Shown: in pieces, positions 11,576-20,945 of the stretch
Position numbering within the stretch: position 1 is the first letter of the stretch
Layout: every line of letters begins with the position of its first letter
Assembly: GCA_030844895.1 (NCBI GenBank)
Contig: CM061226.1
Coordinates: 50,905,608 to 50,969,607, forward strand
Direction of reading: 5' to 3'
Length of the DNA: 64,000 nt
From: Ambrosia x helenae
Lineage: Eukaryota > Streptophyta > Magnoliopsida > Asterales > Asteraceae
Position numbers and translations under genes: made by a program
The notes under the pieces: model-generated
Databases searched by the model: none
Told to the model about the DNA's origin: nothing
What the model saw: the letters and a program-made list of their open reading frames with translations, nothing else

Positions 11576-11587
11576 GCTCTGATACCA
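11576..11587 (-). other. Primer-binding site of copia A (initiator tRNA-Met)
   Basis: The minus strand reads TGGTATCAGAGC, complementary to the 3' end of plant initiator tRNA-Met, three bases inside the 5' LTR. Confidence 0.95.
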
Positions 11588-11590
11588 CTT

Positions 11591-12128
11591 TGTGAGCGTT
11601 GGATTTTAGCTAAAACAGGATTATATGATCATACAAGTCACAAATCTAGGTGCGGAAACCCTAGATCTGAACAAATTGATAAAACACAAATCACGACACA
11701 ATCAAGATCATTTTCAATATCATTTTCATAGATTAACTTTCAATCAATAAGCATTTACAAACTGTTTATGTTAATCTAGAATCACACAAATAATCTCTCA
11801 AAAACACCTATTAACCTGATCTGAACCTGGACACAAATGACAACCCTCTTTCATTATCAAAAACTCAAAATCTATATATAGGCACTGCACATTCGCCCCT
11901 TACAGATGGTCGAATGTGAGTATTTTCCACATTCGCCCACTGCAAGTGGTCGAATGTGTCTTCATTCCATGTTCAATCTTCCTTCGCCCATTTCAGATCT
12001 TCCTTCGCCCATATCAGTCTACCTTCGCCCCAAAATATCTACCTTCGCCCATACTAGTTCACCTTCGGCTATCCTCTAACATATGTTAATCAAGTATATC
12101 CAATCCTTAGTCGCAAAACGCATCAACA
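11591..12128 (-). repeat. 5' LTR of copia A (538 bp)
   Basis: On the minus strand it starts TGTTGATGCG and ends CGCTCACA. The matching ends are found in the copia I LTR at 62787-63322. The U3 carries a dense hairpin array (11888-12069) directly upstream of the TATA box TATATATAGA (minus strand, 11882-11871), then R/U5 up to the primer site. The motif units include CACATTCGCCC paired with GGTCGAATGTG at about 11889-11918 and 11931-11960. Confidence 0.93.
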
Positions 12129-12294
12129 ACACCCTCCCAAATGAGCACCCGATTCCCTAAGCAACACTTCCCCAAAACGCAAAACGAAATGAGAATCACA
12201 AATGAAAGATGATAACCACAGTTACTCCGTGCCAGGGAACCACCTCCCATAGTAAATGTATGACAGGTGTTACGGATCGTCACAAGATTGACTC

Positions 12295-13723
12295 CTCCTG
12301 ATCGAAAACCCACTGGAGACTATTGTGATCGGTATAAACGACGCACCTGGTGCCGTCCAAGTAGTATATCCAGATGACCAACATCAAACCGATGGACACA
12401 ACACGTTAACCAAGTCTAACTACCGAAAACACTCAATGGATACAAGACTACTAACATCACAAATAAGAATAAAACCAAAGCATAATGAGTAACAAGGAAA
12501 GAAAACTCACTGGTAACACTATGAGGATCCACTTGGTTCTCCGTTGAACCGATAACGTAAGCACGAGCATCCCGATCGCCACCCTCGTTGTTTCCACCCT
12601 TTCCTGTAGTCCCTGCTTCAACTTGGTTCAACTTTGGGCAATTTCGCTTTAAATGCCCTGCCTCCTCGCAGTTGAAGAAGCCCTGATTCCCCTATGAGCA
12701 GGGGTAGCAGTAATAGCCTGAGACGACTTGAATGGAAGACTGACTCTACAATCCTTTGCGTAGTGACCAGTTCGATTACAGCGCTCACAGCGAAACTTAT
12801 CACAACTACCAAAATGATGGAAACTACACTTAGGGATCTTCCCAACATACCCTCCCTGTTTCTGATTCGATGCTGACCCCAAAGCTTCAACCTTCTTTGC
12901 CTGTGGCTGTCTCTGTACGACGGCTGAACTCTTCTCCACACTCTCCCACTTCCTCTTGCTACTCTCAGAAACCTTCACAGCAGCGCCTCGGGGAGGCAAA
13001 ACACCTTCCGCCACCTTCATGTTGGTCATCTTGTGAGCCGACCGAGTAGCATCTGAAATCATAGTAAGTTCCCTAGCAGCCACCAATCCCGCAATCTCTA
13101 GCACAACCCAGCAATGTACTTCTCAATCTGCCTATACTCTGGTGTGGCCACCCAGGACACAACACCGCCAGTTCGTTGTGTCTGATAGTGTACTCCTCGA
13201 CCTCAGATCCCACCATCTTATGATTCCACCACTCGTGTTCCAACCTCTTAATCTCCTCATGCAGACAGTACTCATCCTTCAACTTAAACATAAACTCAGT
13301 CCAAGGCATAGCGTTGGCTTCCCCTAAGCCGAGTGTCTATGTGGTGGAGTTCCACCACGTCAGAGCGGGTCCCTTGAAGGTTCCCGTAGCAAACTTCACC
13401 CAATCAGTAGCTGGGCATTCGCACAAAGCAAACACTGACTCGATCTTTTCCAACAACCTCAGCAGTTCCACAGCTCCCTCAGTACCTCGGAAGTTATGGG
13501 GCTGACAATCCTTAAACCTCGTGTAGGTGCATCCTGACTGCACCTGATTAGTAGGAGTACCTCCAAGGGTCTGTTGAGCAGCCTGGAAGGCAGCCAATGC
13601 AATGTTTAGCTGCTGCTGCATCATGTTGTTCAACTCCTCCTGTGTCATAGTGATGTTTCCACCACCCCGACCACCGCCGCCACCAAGACGTCCCCCAGTA
13701 CGTCCACCGTTACGACCAGACAT
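12295..13723 (-). pseudogene. Degraded gag of G1 fused by deletion to an RNase H remnant
   Basis: Gag starts at ATG 13723 (MSGRNGGRTGG, Gly/Arg-rich). The gypsy capsid region follows, with FRGTEGAVELLR and LTWWNSTT. A TAG at about 13337 stands where related copies have Gln (CAG to TAG). After a frameshift near 13100 come MTNMKVAEGVLPPRG, a first zinc motif (CERCNRTGHYAKDC) and, in another frame, a second knuckle whose first Cys is replaced (FFNCEEAGHLKRNC). The protease leader ARAYVIGSTE is visible near 12530, but after about 12410 the sequence jumps to an RNase H piece with YTDHNSLQ (about 12385-12295). Protease, RT and integrase are missing. Not functional. Confidence 0.85.
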
Positions 13724-14399
13724 GTTCTGCCAAAACATGGGACAAGATACTTAGTGCCACTATTACATCAAACTACTAGTGACCAAAAAAAGGAACTCAG
13801 AACTGGGTTCAAGCATGACCATTAGTCCGAACAAGAAGTCCACTAAGATTTTCATGCATTTCGATTTATGATTTCGTGTGCACTCGAAATGATGAATCGC
13901 TCTACATGGTATCCTCTATGCGTGCTCCTAGCTGGAACTTCAAGTCACCCGATACCCACAACTTAGAAGAGATTTCCATCTCATTACGATCCCTAAGTGA
14001 ACAGTCATTCAGAGGTGCACTATAACAAGTACTAGTGCATGATCGTGTGTGGGTGGGCAAGTATGTCCATTGGAGCATAGAGGGGAGATATCCGAATCCT
14101 GGACAGTTCTCGAGAATGTGCCGAATCCACCCCAATGTACACTACTGCCATGCATAATCGATAAGTCTCTTCGTCTTCAAATCCGAAGAAGAAGATAGAG
14201 TAAAGATGAAAATAACCAAAGATAGAATAGATAATTTAATACTGTGTGATGAGGACACCGACACCCCGACAAGGTTAGTATGTTTACCAAAAGACATGAC
14301 TCATATGTGTGTGACCGTCTAACGTGTGTGAGACTCGGCTATAGACTAGACTGTATATGCAGTCCTAGTTCACTATAACCATTGGCTCTGATACCAATC
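13724..14399 (-). other. 5' leader of G1 with primer-binding site at 14385-14396
   Basis: The minus strand has TGGTATCAGAGC four bases inside the LTR (initiator tRNA-Met site). The remaining leader of about 650 bp holds no convincing ORF; a 77-codon open stretch here has no recognisable match. Confidence 0.85.
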
Positions 14400-17004
14400 T
14401 GTCACACCCTCAAATTCCACATGCAGAATTTTACCACGAGGCGCGTGACATACCAGGATCCAAGTCAACGATCACAATAAACGACAACTATATGTAAAAA
14501 GTTACGTAAACCAAACCATGCAATAATTAAAAATCATGATCCAAAACATAGAGGAAGCAATTTAAGTTTACAAAAACCAAATAAAGATGAAACATGAGTT
14601 TAAAGTTTTGAAATCCAAATCATGATCCTAGACGCAAGTGCGACTCCATGCGCCTAATCCGACTGCTGCTACCTTAGCGACCTGAGAAAACATGCTAAAA
14701 ATGTCAACATATAATGCTGGTGAGTTCACAGGTTTATAATAAACTTTTCGTTAATCCTTTAAAACCGTTACCGTTACTACTATGATGTGTGAACGCTAGC
14801 TAGGCGTTACGTATATTACTACTACGATTGAAACCATTGGTGACTGTGATTTATACTGTGATACCCTTTTGGACTACCATCATCTCCGGTAAGCTTTATG
14901 TTATTGAGACAATATGCACCTGCCCGGTCTCCAGCCGTCGAGTGGGGTTTGTCAAGCCCAATAGATCTATCCACATTTCCCCGCTACATACCCGTATTAG
15001 TGGTTTCTGTGGGATTTAGATGAGTCGTATAGTAATATAATGATAGCCATGCTATAATATGAAAATGTGTGTTTAAAATGTGTAAGCATGTTTCTCCCCG
15101 AAAACAAAACCAGTAAAGTGTGAGGCCGTGAACTCACCTTAGATTGGGCCTTCAGTTTAATTGTAATCTGACACGTGTGTGATAGCCACAACTAATAGCG
15201 ACCTATCAATGAGTTTAAGTAAGTGTGTTGACTACTAACCCGAAGGTTAACTAGTCCCCGATTGTCCAGATCTTGACTATGTGTGTTTAAAAATGTGTTT
15301 GAACGTTAACCGGACATACCAGACAGACCTGACATCCCGTTGGTGACCCATTACATCAATTCAGCAAGTACATAAGGTTAACACATAAGTTTCAAGCATA
15401 AAACACTTAGTTTGTATCAAAAATTGCACATATGGAGTTGTAAGGTCGAATCAACATGCGACAGGACCAGGTTCGACCCAAACATCCTTGGTTCGACCCT
15501 TGTGAGGCTCATTCAACCTATGCACAAGTTCATACAACCTAACATATGTTCATTCGACTCTAACACATGTTAATTCGACTCTAACATGTGTTAATTCGAC
15601 CTAAATCATGTTCGTTCGACCTAACTGAAGTACGTTCGACCTGTCATAAGCTAGGTTCAACCCTTGGCCTCTTTATTCGACCCCACGTAGGTCGAATGAG
15701 ACCCAGGTTCGACCCCGACAGTCCCAAAGAGGTTATACGCATCAATTCGCATCAAAACTATCCGAAAACATCATGAAACACAGCAGTCAAACATGAATAA
15801 CATATCCCCACGAAACCCTACCAATTTTATTCTAAAATCAATCCGTTACTTACCCGAATTGGTAAAATTATGTAACGTCACATCATGCATGAAAACTTTA
15901 CCCAATTTGGAAACTTTATGAAATCGTTGAACAATCAACCCAATATGCTCATATTATTATGTGAAACAAAACCCCTAATCATATCATTCATAATAACATC
16001 ATGCATCAATCCCTAAATCTATCAAAATCCCCAAAATGAGCAAAATATCATCATCCAACAATTAATAGCCTAAGATAACCAAAACTTATCATCAATAACA
16101 GCCCTTTAACATCTCTATATCATCTAAACAACATAAAAGCATCAAACAACACATAACACAACATAGCGGATCATTAACACATGTTAATTCATATGAAAAA
16201 TCATGTTTAATGATTAGGTTTTGTTTAGAAAGATGTTAGAAAGGTTTTTAATTGTGAAAATTAACTTAAAACAGAGCTGGACCTTTGCGGTTTAATGAAA
16301 ACGAATAAAAAAAATGTTTAAACGGGATTTTGGATGAAGAACACACCTTAGATCTTTGCTTGTTTATGATATAGAAGGTTAGATTGTGAAAAACTAGGTC
16401 AAAAACGCCTTCCCCAGTGATCAATGTTGAGAGATAGTGTTTAGAGGCGTTTAGGGTTTGTGAAATGATGAAAAATGACAAAGTATGGTATTTATAGTGT
16501 CTGCAGGTTCGACCCTTACAGGGGTCGAATGAGACTTAAATGGGTCGAATGAGTTGTGTAATTGTTTCATGAGATTGGTTCGACCCCCCCCCCCCTTAAG
16601 GTAGAACCAGTTCATGTGTTTTATAGTTTTTCCAGTTTTGTCGTTTTAACGCATTTTAACACATCCTAACACATAAACATGTAATCCTAACATATGTTAA
16701 GTATATGTAATCATGTATAATCACTTAAACACCGTTTAAACACGTATTTGCATATCATGTAACACATATAGATTAATTCAAGTTTGTTACTTAATCTAAT
16801 TCATGTAATTCACCAACAACGGGACTCATGACTCGTGTGTGTGTGTGTGAGTAACCCCCAATGATCCTTCGAATCATTGAACCCTGGACAATACGTAATG
16901 TAATCTGACTCAATTGACCTAGTTAAGAATGTTTGGTAAATGTTTTTCGCTAAGGTAGACTTATGTGTTTCTAAAATGTTATCCTGAACCTGCCGGGTGT
17001 CACA
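14400..17004 (-). repeat. 5' LTR of G1 (2605 bp)
   Basis: On the plus strand it starts TGTCACACCC and ends GGTGTCACA, the same termini as the G2 and G5 LTRs but with different internal sequence. The U3 carries a TTCGACC motif cluster at 16505-16610 (with a C-run) directly upstream of a minus-strand TATAAATA at 16496-16489. A second, larger cluster of TTCGACC/GGTCGAA copies lies at 15442-15718, inside the transcribed part. A short GT microsatellite is at about 16837-16849. No gene seen. Confidence 0.9.
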
Positions 17005-17840
17005 ATTTGATGGTTATTGGGGAAACAATTCACCAAAATATTATCCTGAGTATGTTGAATTGAGAAGTTGTTTTAAATGTGGTGAAGTTAGACATATTGC
17101 TGATCATTGTCCTTATTGGTATTGGGATGAAGGGTATGTATGTGATTTTGAAGAGTATAGGTCTTGTTTTAACTGCGGATAGTGTGGGCATTTGGTTGCT
17201 GCCTGTCCGTATGTTAAACAGAAAAGGACAGAACTGAATGTTGCTAATTATTCAGGCAATGTCATAAAGTCTGTATCCCTGAATCAATTCAAGAAACAAA
17301 AGGGGAAATAGTCTGTTGTGTATGACCATCGCAACAAAATTGTCTTGAATAAAATTGGAAATTTTGATAGGGTTGCTAAGGTAAGGGGGAGTTCTAAGGC
17401 TAAGCCTAAGAAAAACTGTAAGCCTGGGTCTTCATCGGTTAAGTCTGAGAAGATTCCAAAAAAAGTTCAGAAGCAGGTTTCAAATAAGAAACCTGAAAAG
17501 TTAAAAATCAAAACAAAATCAAAGAAAAAGAAATCTAAAATAAAACCTGAACTTGTTTGGAAACCCAAGTCATCTTCTCAATCCGCAGCAGCTTTTACTT
17601 CAAAACAATCCATTGAAAAACCAATTGATTTTTCAAAAGGATAATGGATTGATATTCCAAGGATTGATGACCTTGGACGACCCATCACTGTGAAGGGATG
17701 GGTTCCTCTCTCCTACTAATTGTTTAACAAGTGTGTAGGTTGTTCCAGACAGGCCTATTAGCTATTTTTTGATAGTTGATAGTGGAGCATCTGTATACAA
17801 AAGCGGGCTTGATTTTCCTCATACATTGTGTTTTGCTACA
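17005..17840 (+). pseudogene. Gag C-terminus and protease start of copia E
   Basis: There are two CCHC knuckles, CFKCGEVRHIADHC and CFNCG*CGHLVAAC, the second broken by a stop. A Lys/Ser-rich basic tail with two more stops ends at GWVPLSY followed by TAA, like the WVP ending of the copia A and B Gag. After a TACTAATTG...GTGTGTAG junction a new frame gives VVPDRPIS and protease IVDSGAS. The frame is then lost; a 67-codon open stretch to 18060 has no recognisable match. Confidence 0.8.
17713..17738 (+). promoter_or_regulatory. 3'-splice-site-like signature at the copia E gag/pol junction
   Basis: TACTAATTG followed by GTGTGTAG|GT. TACTAA has the strict form of a branch point and overlaps the gag stop codon TAA. 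See the copia A and B junctions for the same layout. Confidence 0.35.
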
Positions 17841-18061
17841 TTTGGAGGAGAATAAGTTTTGCTATTTATTGAAGAGGTGAGGGTCAAGGAAGTTATATTG
17901 ACAAAGGAAAACATGAATTCAACAGAGATGAGAGTGTTTGTCGTCTGGTTTCTACCTGTGAAGCCAGAAAACGTTGCAATCACATGCAATTGCTCTCAGG
18001 TTTTGGATTTCTACAATAGATGCGACAAAATGGTTTATTCTAAACTCTCTTATCTTTGTTA

Positions 18062-19812
18062 ATGGTTTTACTAATTGAAAGAAGAAAGTGAGTCAAGTAA
18101 TCTGAGTGAGAAAATGGTTTTTGAAATTCAATGAGTAAACCGCATCAGATATCATTTTATTTTGTTTTTCTTCATAAAGTTTAAAAATCGAAAAATATGC
18201 TTATTTTTAGATTTTTAGGGGGAGAAAATTTCAGAAAAATCAAAATTAAAAATCAGAAAATCAAAAATGAGTTTTCCTGGAGAAAAAGAGTAGATGATAG
18301 TACATCAGTGGACTGTCAGACTACTCTGAAAACAAAATGAATTAATAAACATTGAGTATCCACTACAATTATATATTGGTAGGCTTGAAATCAAAGTTTA
18401 AAGTTCAGCATTGTTATATAAATCTAAAAACAATAACTGATAATCATGTGGATCAACGTCTTGTTGGCAATGGTCTTAGTACCGAAATTTCCTTTGATAG
18501 ATTGCCAAAATCAGAGGTTTCGGGTCGTTATATTGAAAGTTATCTAGGGATGGCCTGATTGATCTTCTGCTGTATTAATTTACAGATCTAGACCCAGTCA
18601 GGGTATCTTATTAAAAGAGCTAATAAAGCCAAATCCTTAAGTTACCGAATGAGGAACTTAATATGTGTGATGATAATCAAAGATTATCTAATGCATCGTA
18701 TCACTACTATGACGGAAATCATGTACAATATTAGTCCTCACCCTGGTAGAGTGCACAAGTCCCTTTGAAGCATTAATTTACTGACCTGTCACCTCTGTGC
18801 CTCATACCTTGTAACTAACGGATAACTACAATATAATCACGCGTTACGATGAAGCTTTGCGCAATTCTTGATACGGGAATGTGTCGTGTGTGCGGGGACC
18901 ATAGATTTTTCAGTATCTAATATTACCTTAACGTACATATCTAAAGTGTTGAACAATGTTGATGATTTTGGGTTTAAATGGACAAACATACTGGTAATGG
19001 TTGTAGGATGCTCAATGACAAAAACAGAAAACTGGTCAAATAGAGTTTAGACTGACTGTTCCAATACTGATATGATCCTCTTACCGGAAAATTCGCAAAA
19101 ATATGTTTAGTCTACTTTCATGAAAATCTATTTGAAAAATTCAAAAAGATTTTTGGTGTGTTTTAGCATAAACTTTGAAAAATCAAAATGTTTTGTTTCG
19201 ATTTTATTTTCAATAACCGATGTTGGGATACTTAATGTGAAGGCTCAGATGCTCGAGAGTTGTAAAAAGAAAATCAAATTGCAAATCTATAAGTTTCTGG
19301 TGTATATTGAAAATGTTTAATAGTTCAGGGGGAGAACTATTGAGGGTCAAATTGGATGTAAAGATTACTTCCAAGATTTTTTTGTCGTGTCTAACGTCGG
19401 TTGTAGTTTGTGCAGTTTTTAGTAAATATTTATGCATAATCAAACACAACAAGTGCACTTCTCAAGACTCATCTACAAAGCGTGTAACTGAACAAGACCC
19501 AAACCTGAACATCTAGATCACAAGAACAACATAAATGAGTCAGAAGTTGTAAAAGATGTGATAAGTGAGATCATGGAAGTAAAGAATTCAAAATTGTTTT
19601 CTGTCTTCATCTCTGGACCAAGAAATGACAAAGCCAATATTTCTTGAGTCTGTCTGAGATTTCAAAGCTTACTGCAGAGATTGACAAGAACCTCGACACA
19701 AACGTGCAAGAAAATGGAAAATGTTCAAGTCTTTTAAGATAATGAATGCAAGACTTGAAGAATTGATAACTTTCTGATTTGGTACATCACTAGCTAGGTC
19801 TAAGGTGGAGAT
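18062..19812 (+). other. Pol-env spacer of copia E, no gene
   Basis: About 1.75 kb without a credible ORF. The part 18180-19320 aligns by eye with the copia A spacer in the element sense. Polypurine-like AGGGGGAG occurs at 18217-18224 and 19327-19334. The end, TAAGGTGGAGATTG just before 19813, looks like the true polypurine tract of the 3' LTR. Confidence 0.65.
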
Positions 19813-20206
19813 TGTAAGTGCATTATTCATGTATGTCCCCAGCTAATGATCCAGTACTGAAATTCGAGGAACAAATAGAAAACGAAAGGTCGAACGAATG
19901 AAGAAGGCTTCATTCGAACCCTAAAAGGGTCGAATGAACCCATTCAACCTCTGCATGGGTCGAATGGGAATGCCTATATAAAGGGGAAAAGATAGTTGTT
20001 TTTAAAAGTAGTTGATCATTTGAGCTTTTCCCCAGTTTGTGAGATTCTCTGTATTAGATCTAGGTTTTTTATCTGTAATATTCTTGATTTGATCTAATAC
20101 ACGAGTAAAGTTATGGAAATTGCTTGGTGATTCGTTATCTGTTTTCATCACGATCGTTACTGGTTATTTCTTACTCGGTTTGAACAACCGGAAGGGGATT
20201 CCGCAC
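19813..20206 (+). repeat. 3' LTR of copia E (right end approximate)
   Basis: It starts TGTAAGTGCA after a purine tract. A cluster of GGTCGAA/TTCGAACC motifs at about 19888-19965 ends directly upstream of the TATA box CCTATATAAAGG at about 19972-19983. The right end is set near GCACCCTACG; the following ATTGGTAT resembles a decayed primer site, so the boundary is uncertain. Confidence 0.55.
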
Positions 20207-20261
20207 CCTACGATTGGTATTCATGAGATCACGTTTCGTGTTTACACCGAAAACAAAATCT

Positions 20262-20940
20262 CACTGATGAAAGCTCATCAGAAGTTTAAAACCCTGACAT
20301 TAATCCTTCAGTAGTTGTTCTACATCAGGAGTTGAGATCCTGAAAACTACTGAAGACAAAAATGAAGATGCTGAAAATGTCAGTAAAATGCCTTTCAAAA
20401 CCACGAACACTGTCAAAACTAAAGGAAATGCAAAACAGTGTGTGGTATGTTTAACCACACATCAGAATTTTGTAGGTACAGGAAAGGAAATCAATTTAAC
20501 AAGAAAATCAAACAATTGGCTGTGGGAGAACAAATTAAAAAGGAAATCAATTTAACAATAAAAATTTCCCTTGAAGATTCCAAAAAAGGCCAGAGAAGCT
20601 CAAATGCTGAAGGAGGCTAGAAAACAAAGTATAAAGACAAAAACAAGAAATTGCTTTGAAAGAAAGGCATGATTATCAAGAAAGACAAGAAAAGGCTCCT
20701 TAGAATGCAAGCTAAAAATATTCCACTGCCAAAGACACAACTACTGAAGACAAACAAACAACTGAAGATAATCCTTCAGTAGTTGGTACTAAAACCAACA
20801 CTTCAGTAGATGCAACTCAAACTTCTACTGAATCCATTACGCAAAAAACAACTCAACCTATTACAACTCAAATTCCTATGCCCACAAATGCACCAGTTCT
20901 TAATCCTTAACCTCTTGTATTTAACTCAGAAGAAATGGAG
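20262..20940 (+). pseudogene. Copia B-prime: gag C-terminus fused to the middle of the env-like ORF by deletion of pol
   Basis: The first half is a decayed copy of the copia B Gag tail, including the second zinc knuckle (CGMFNHTSEFC, with FCRYRKG as in B). Near 20575-20590 it passes directly into sequence matching the env-like protein of B (KKAREAQMLKEARKQ, then TTEDNPSVVG). All of pol is missing, pointing to an internal deletion. Stops and frameshifts are frequent. Gypsy G2 interrupts it at 20945; the reading continues at 42593. The left end, next to the copia E LTR, is approximate. Confidence 0.75.
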
Positions 20941-20945
20941 AAGAG

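Larger units (their letters stand above)
1..12128 (-). mobile_element. Copia A: SIRE/Maximus-like Ty1/copia retrotransposon, 3' end beyond the left edge
   Basis: On the minus strand the order is 5' LTR (12128-11591), primer site, leader, gag, pol, long spacer and env-like ORF, which is the order of SIRE-type copia elements. The 3' part of the env-like ORF and the 3' LTR lie outside the window. The element interrupts gypsy G1 at 12128/12129, where the first five flanking bases are ACACC; the matching target duplication would lie outside. Gag is one open frame, pol has one nonsense codon and the env-like frame has two frameshifts, so this copy is fairly recent but not intact. Copia H and I belong to the same wider family, shown by related LTR ends and env-like C-termini. 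Confidence 0.93.
12129..17004 (-). mobile_element. Gypsy G1: Tekay/Del-like Ty3/gypsy element, interrupted by copia A
   Basis: The minus-strand order is 5' LTR (17004-14400), primer site, leader, gag, a trace of protease, then a jump to RNase H, and then copia A. The rest of G1 lies beyond copia A outside the window. G1 itself was inserted in copia E at 17004/17005, so it is younger than E and older than A. Confidence 0.88.
17005..20206 (+). mobile_element. Copia E: old SIRE-like copia fragment, host of G1
   Basis: The plus strand holds the gag C-terminus, the start of protease, a jump to a pol-env spacer, and an LTR. Its 5' part lies on the far side of G1, outside the window. Integrase, RT and RNase H are absent, so a large internal deletion has occurred. 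No env-like protein can be read before the LTR. Confidence 0.75.

Noticed and set aside
12107..12313. 68-codon minus-strand ORF at the G1/copia A border
   Set aside because: It crosses the LTR end of copia A and overlaps the RNase H remnant in another frame.
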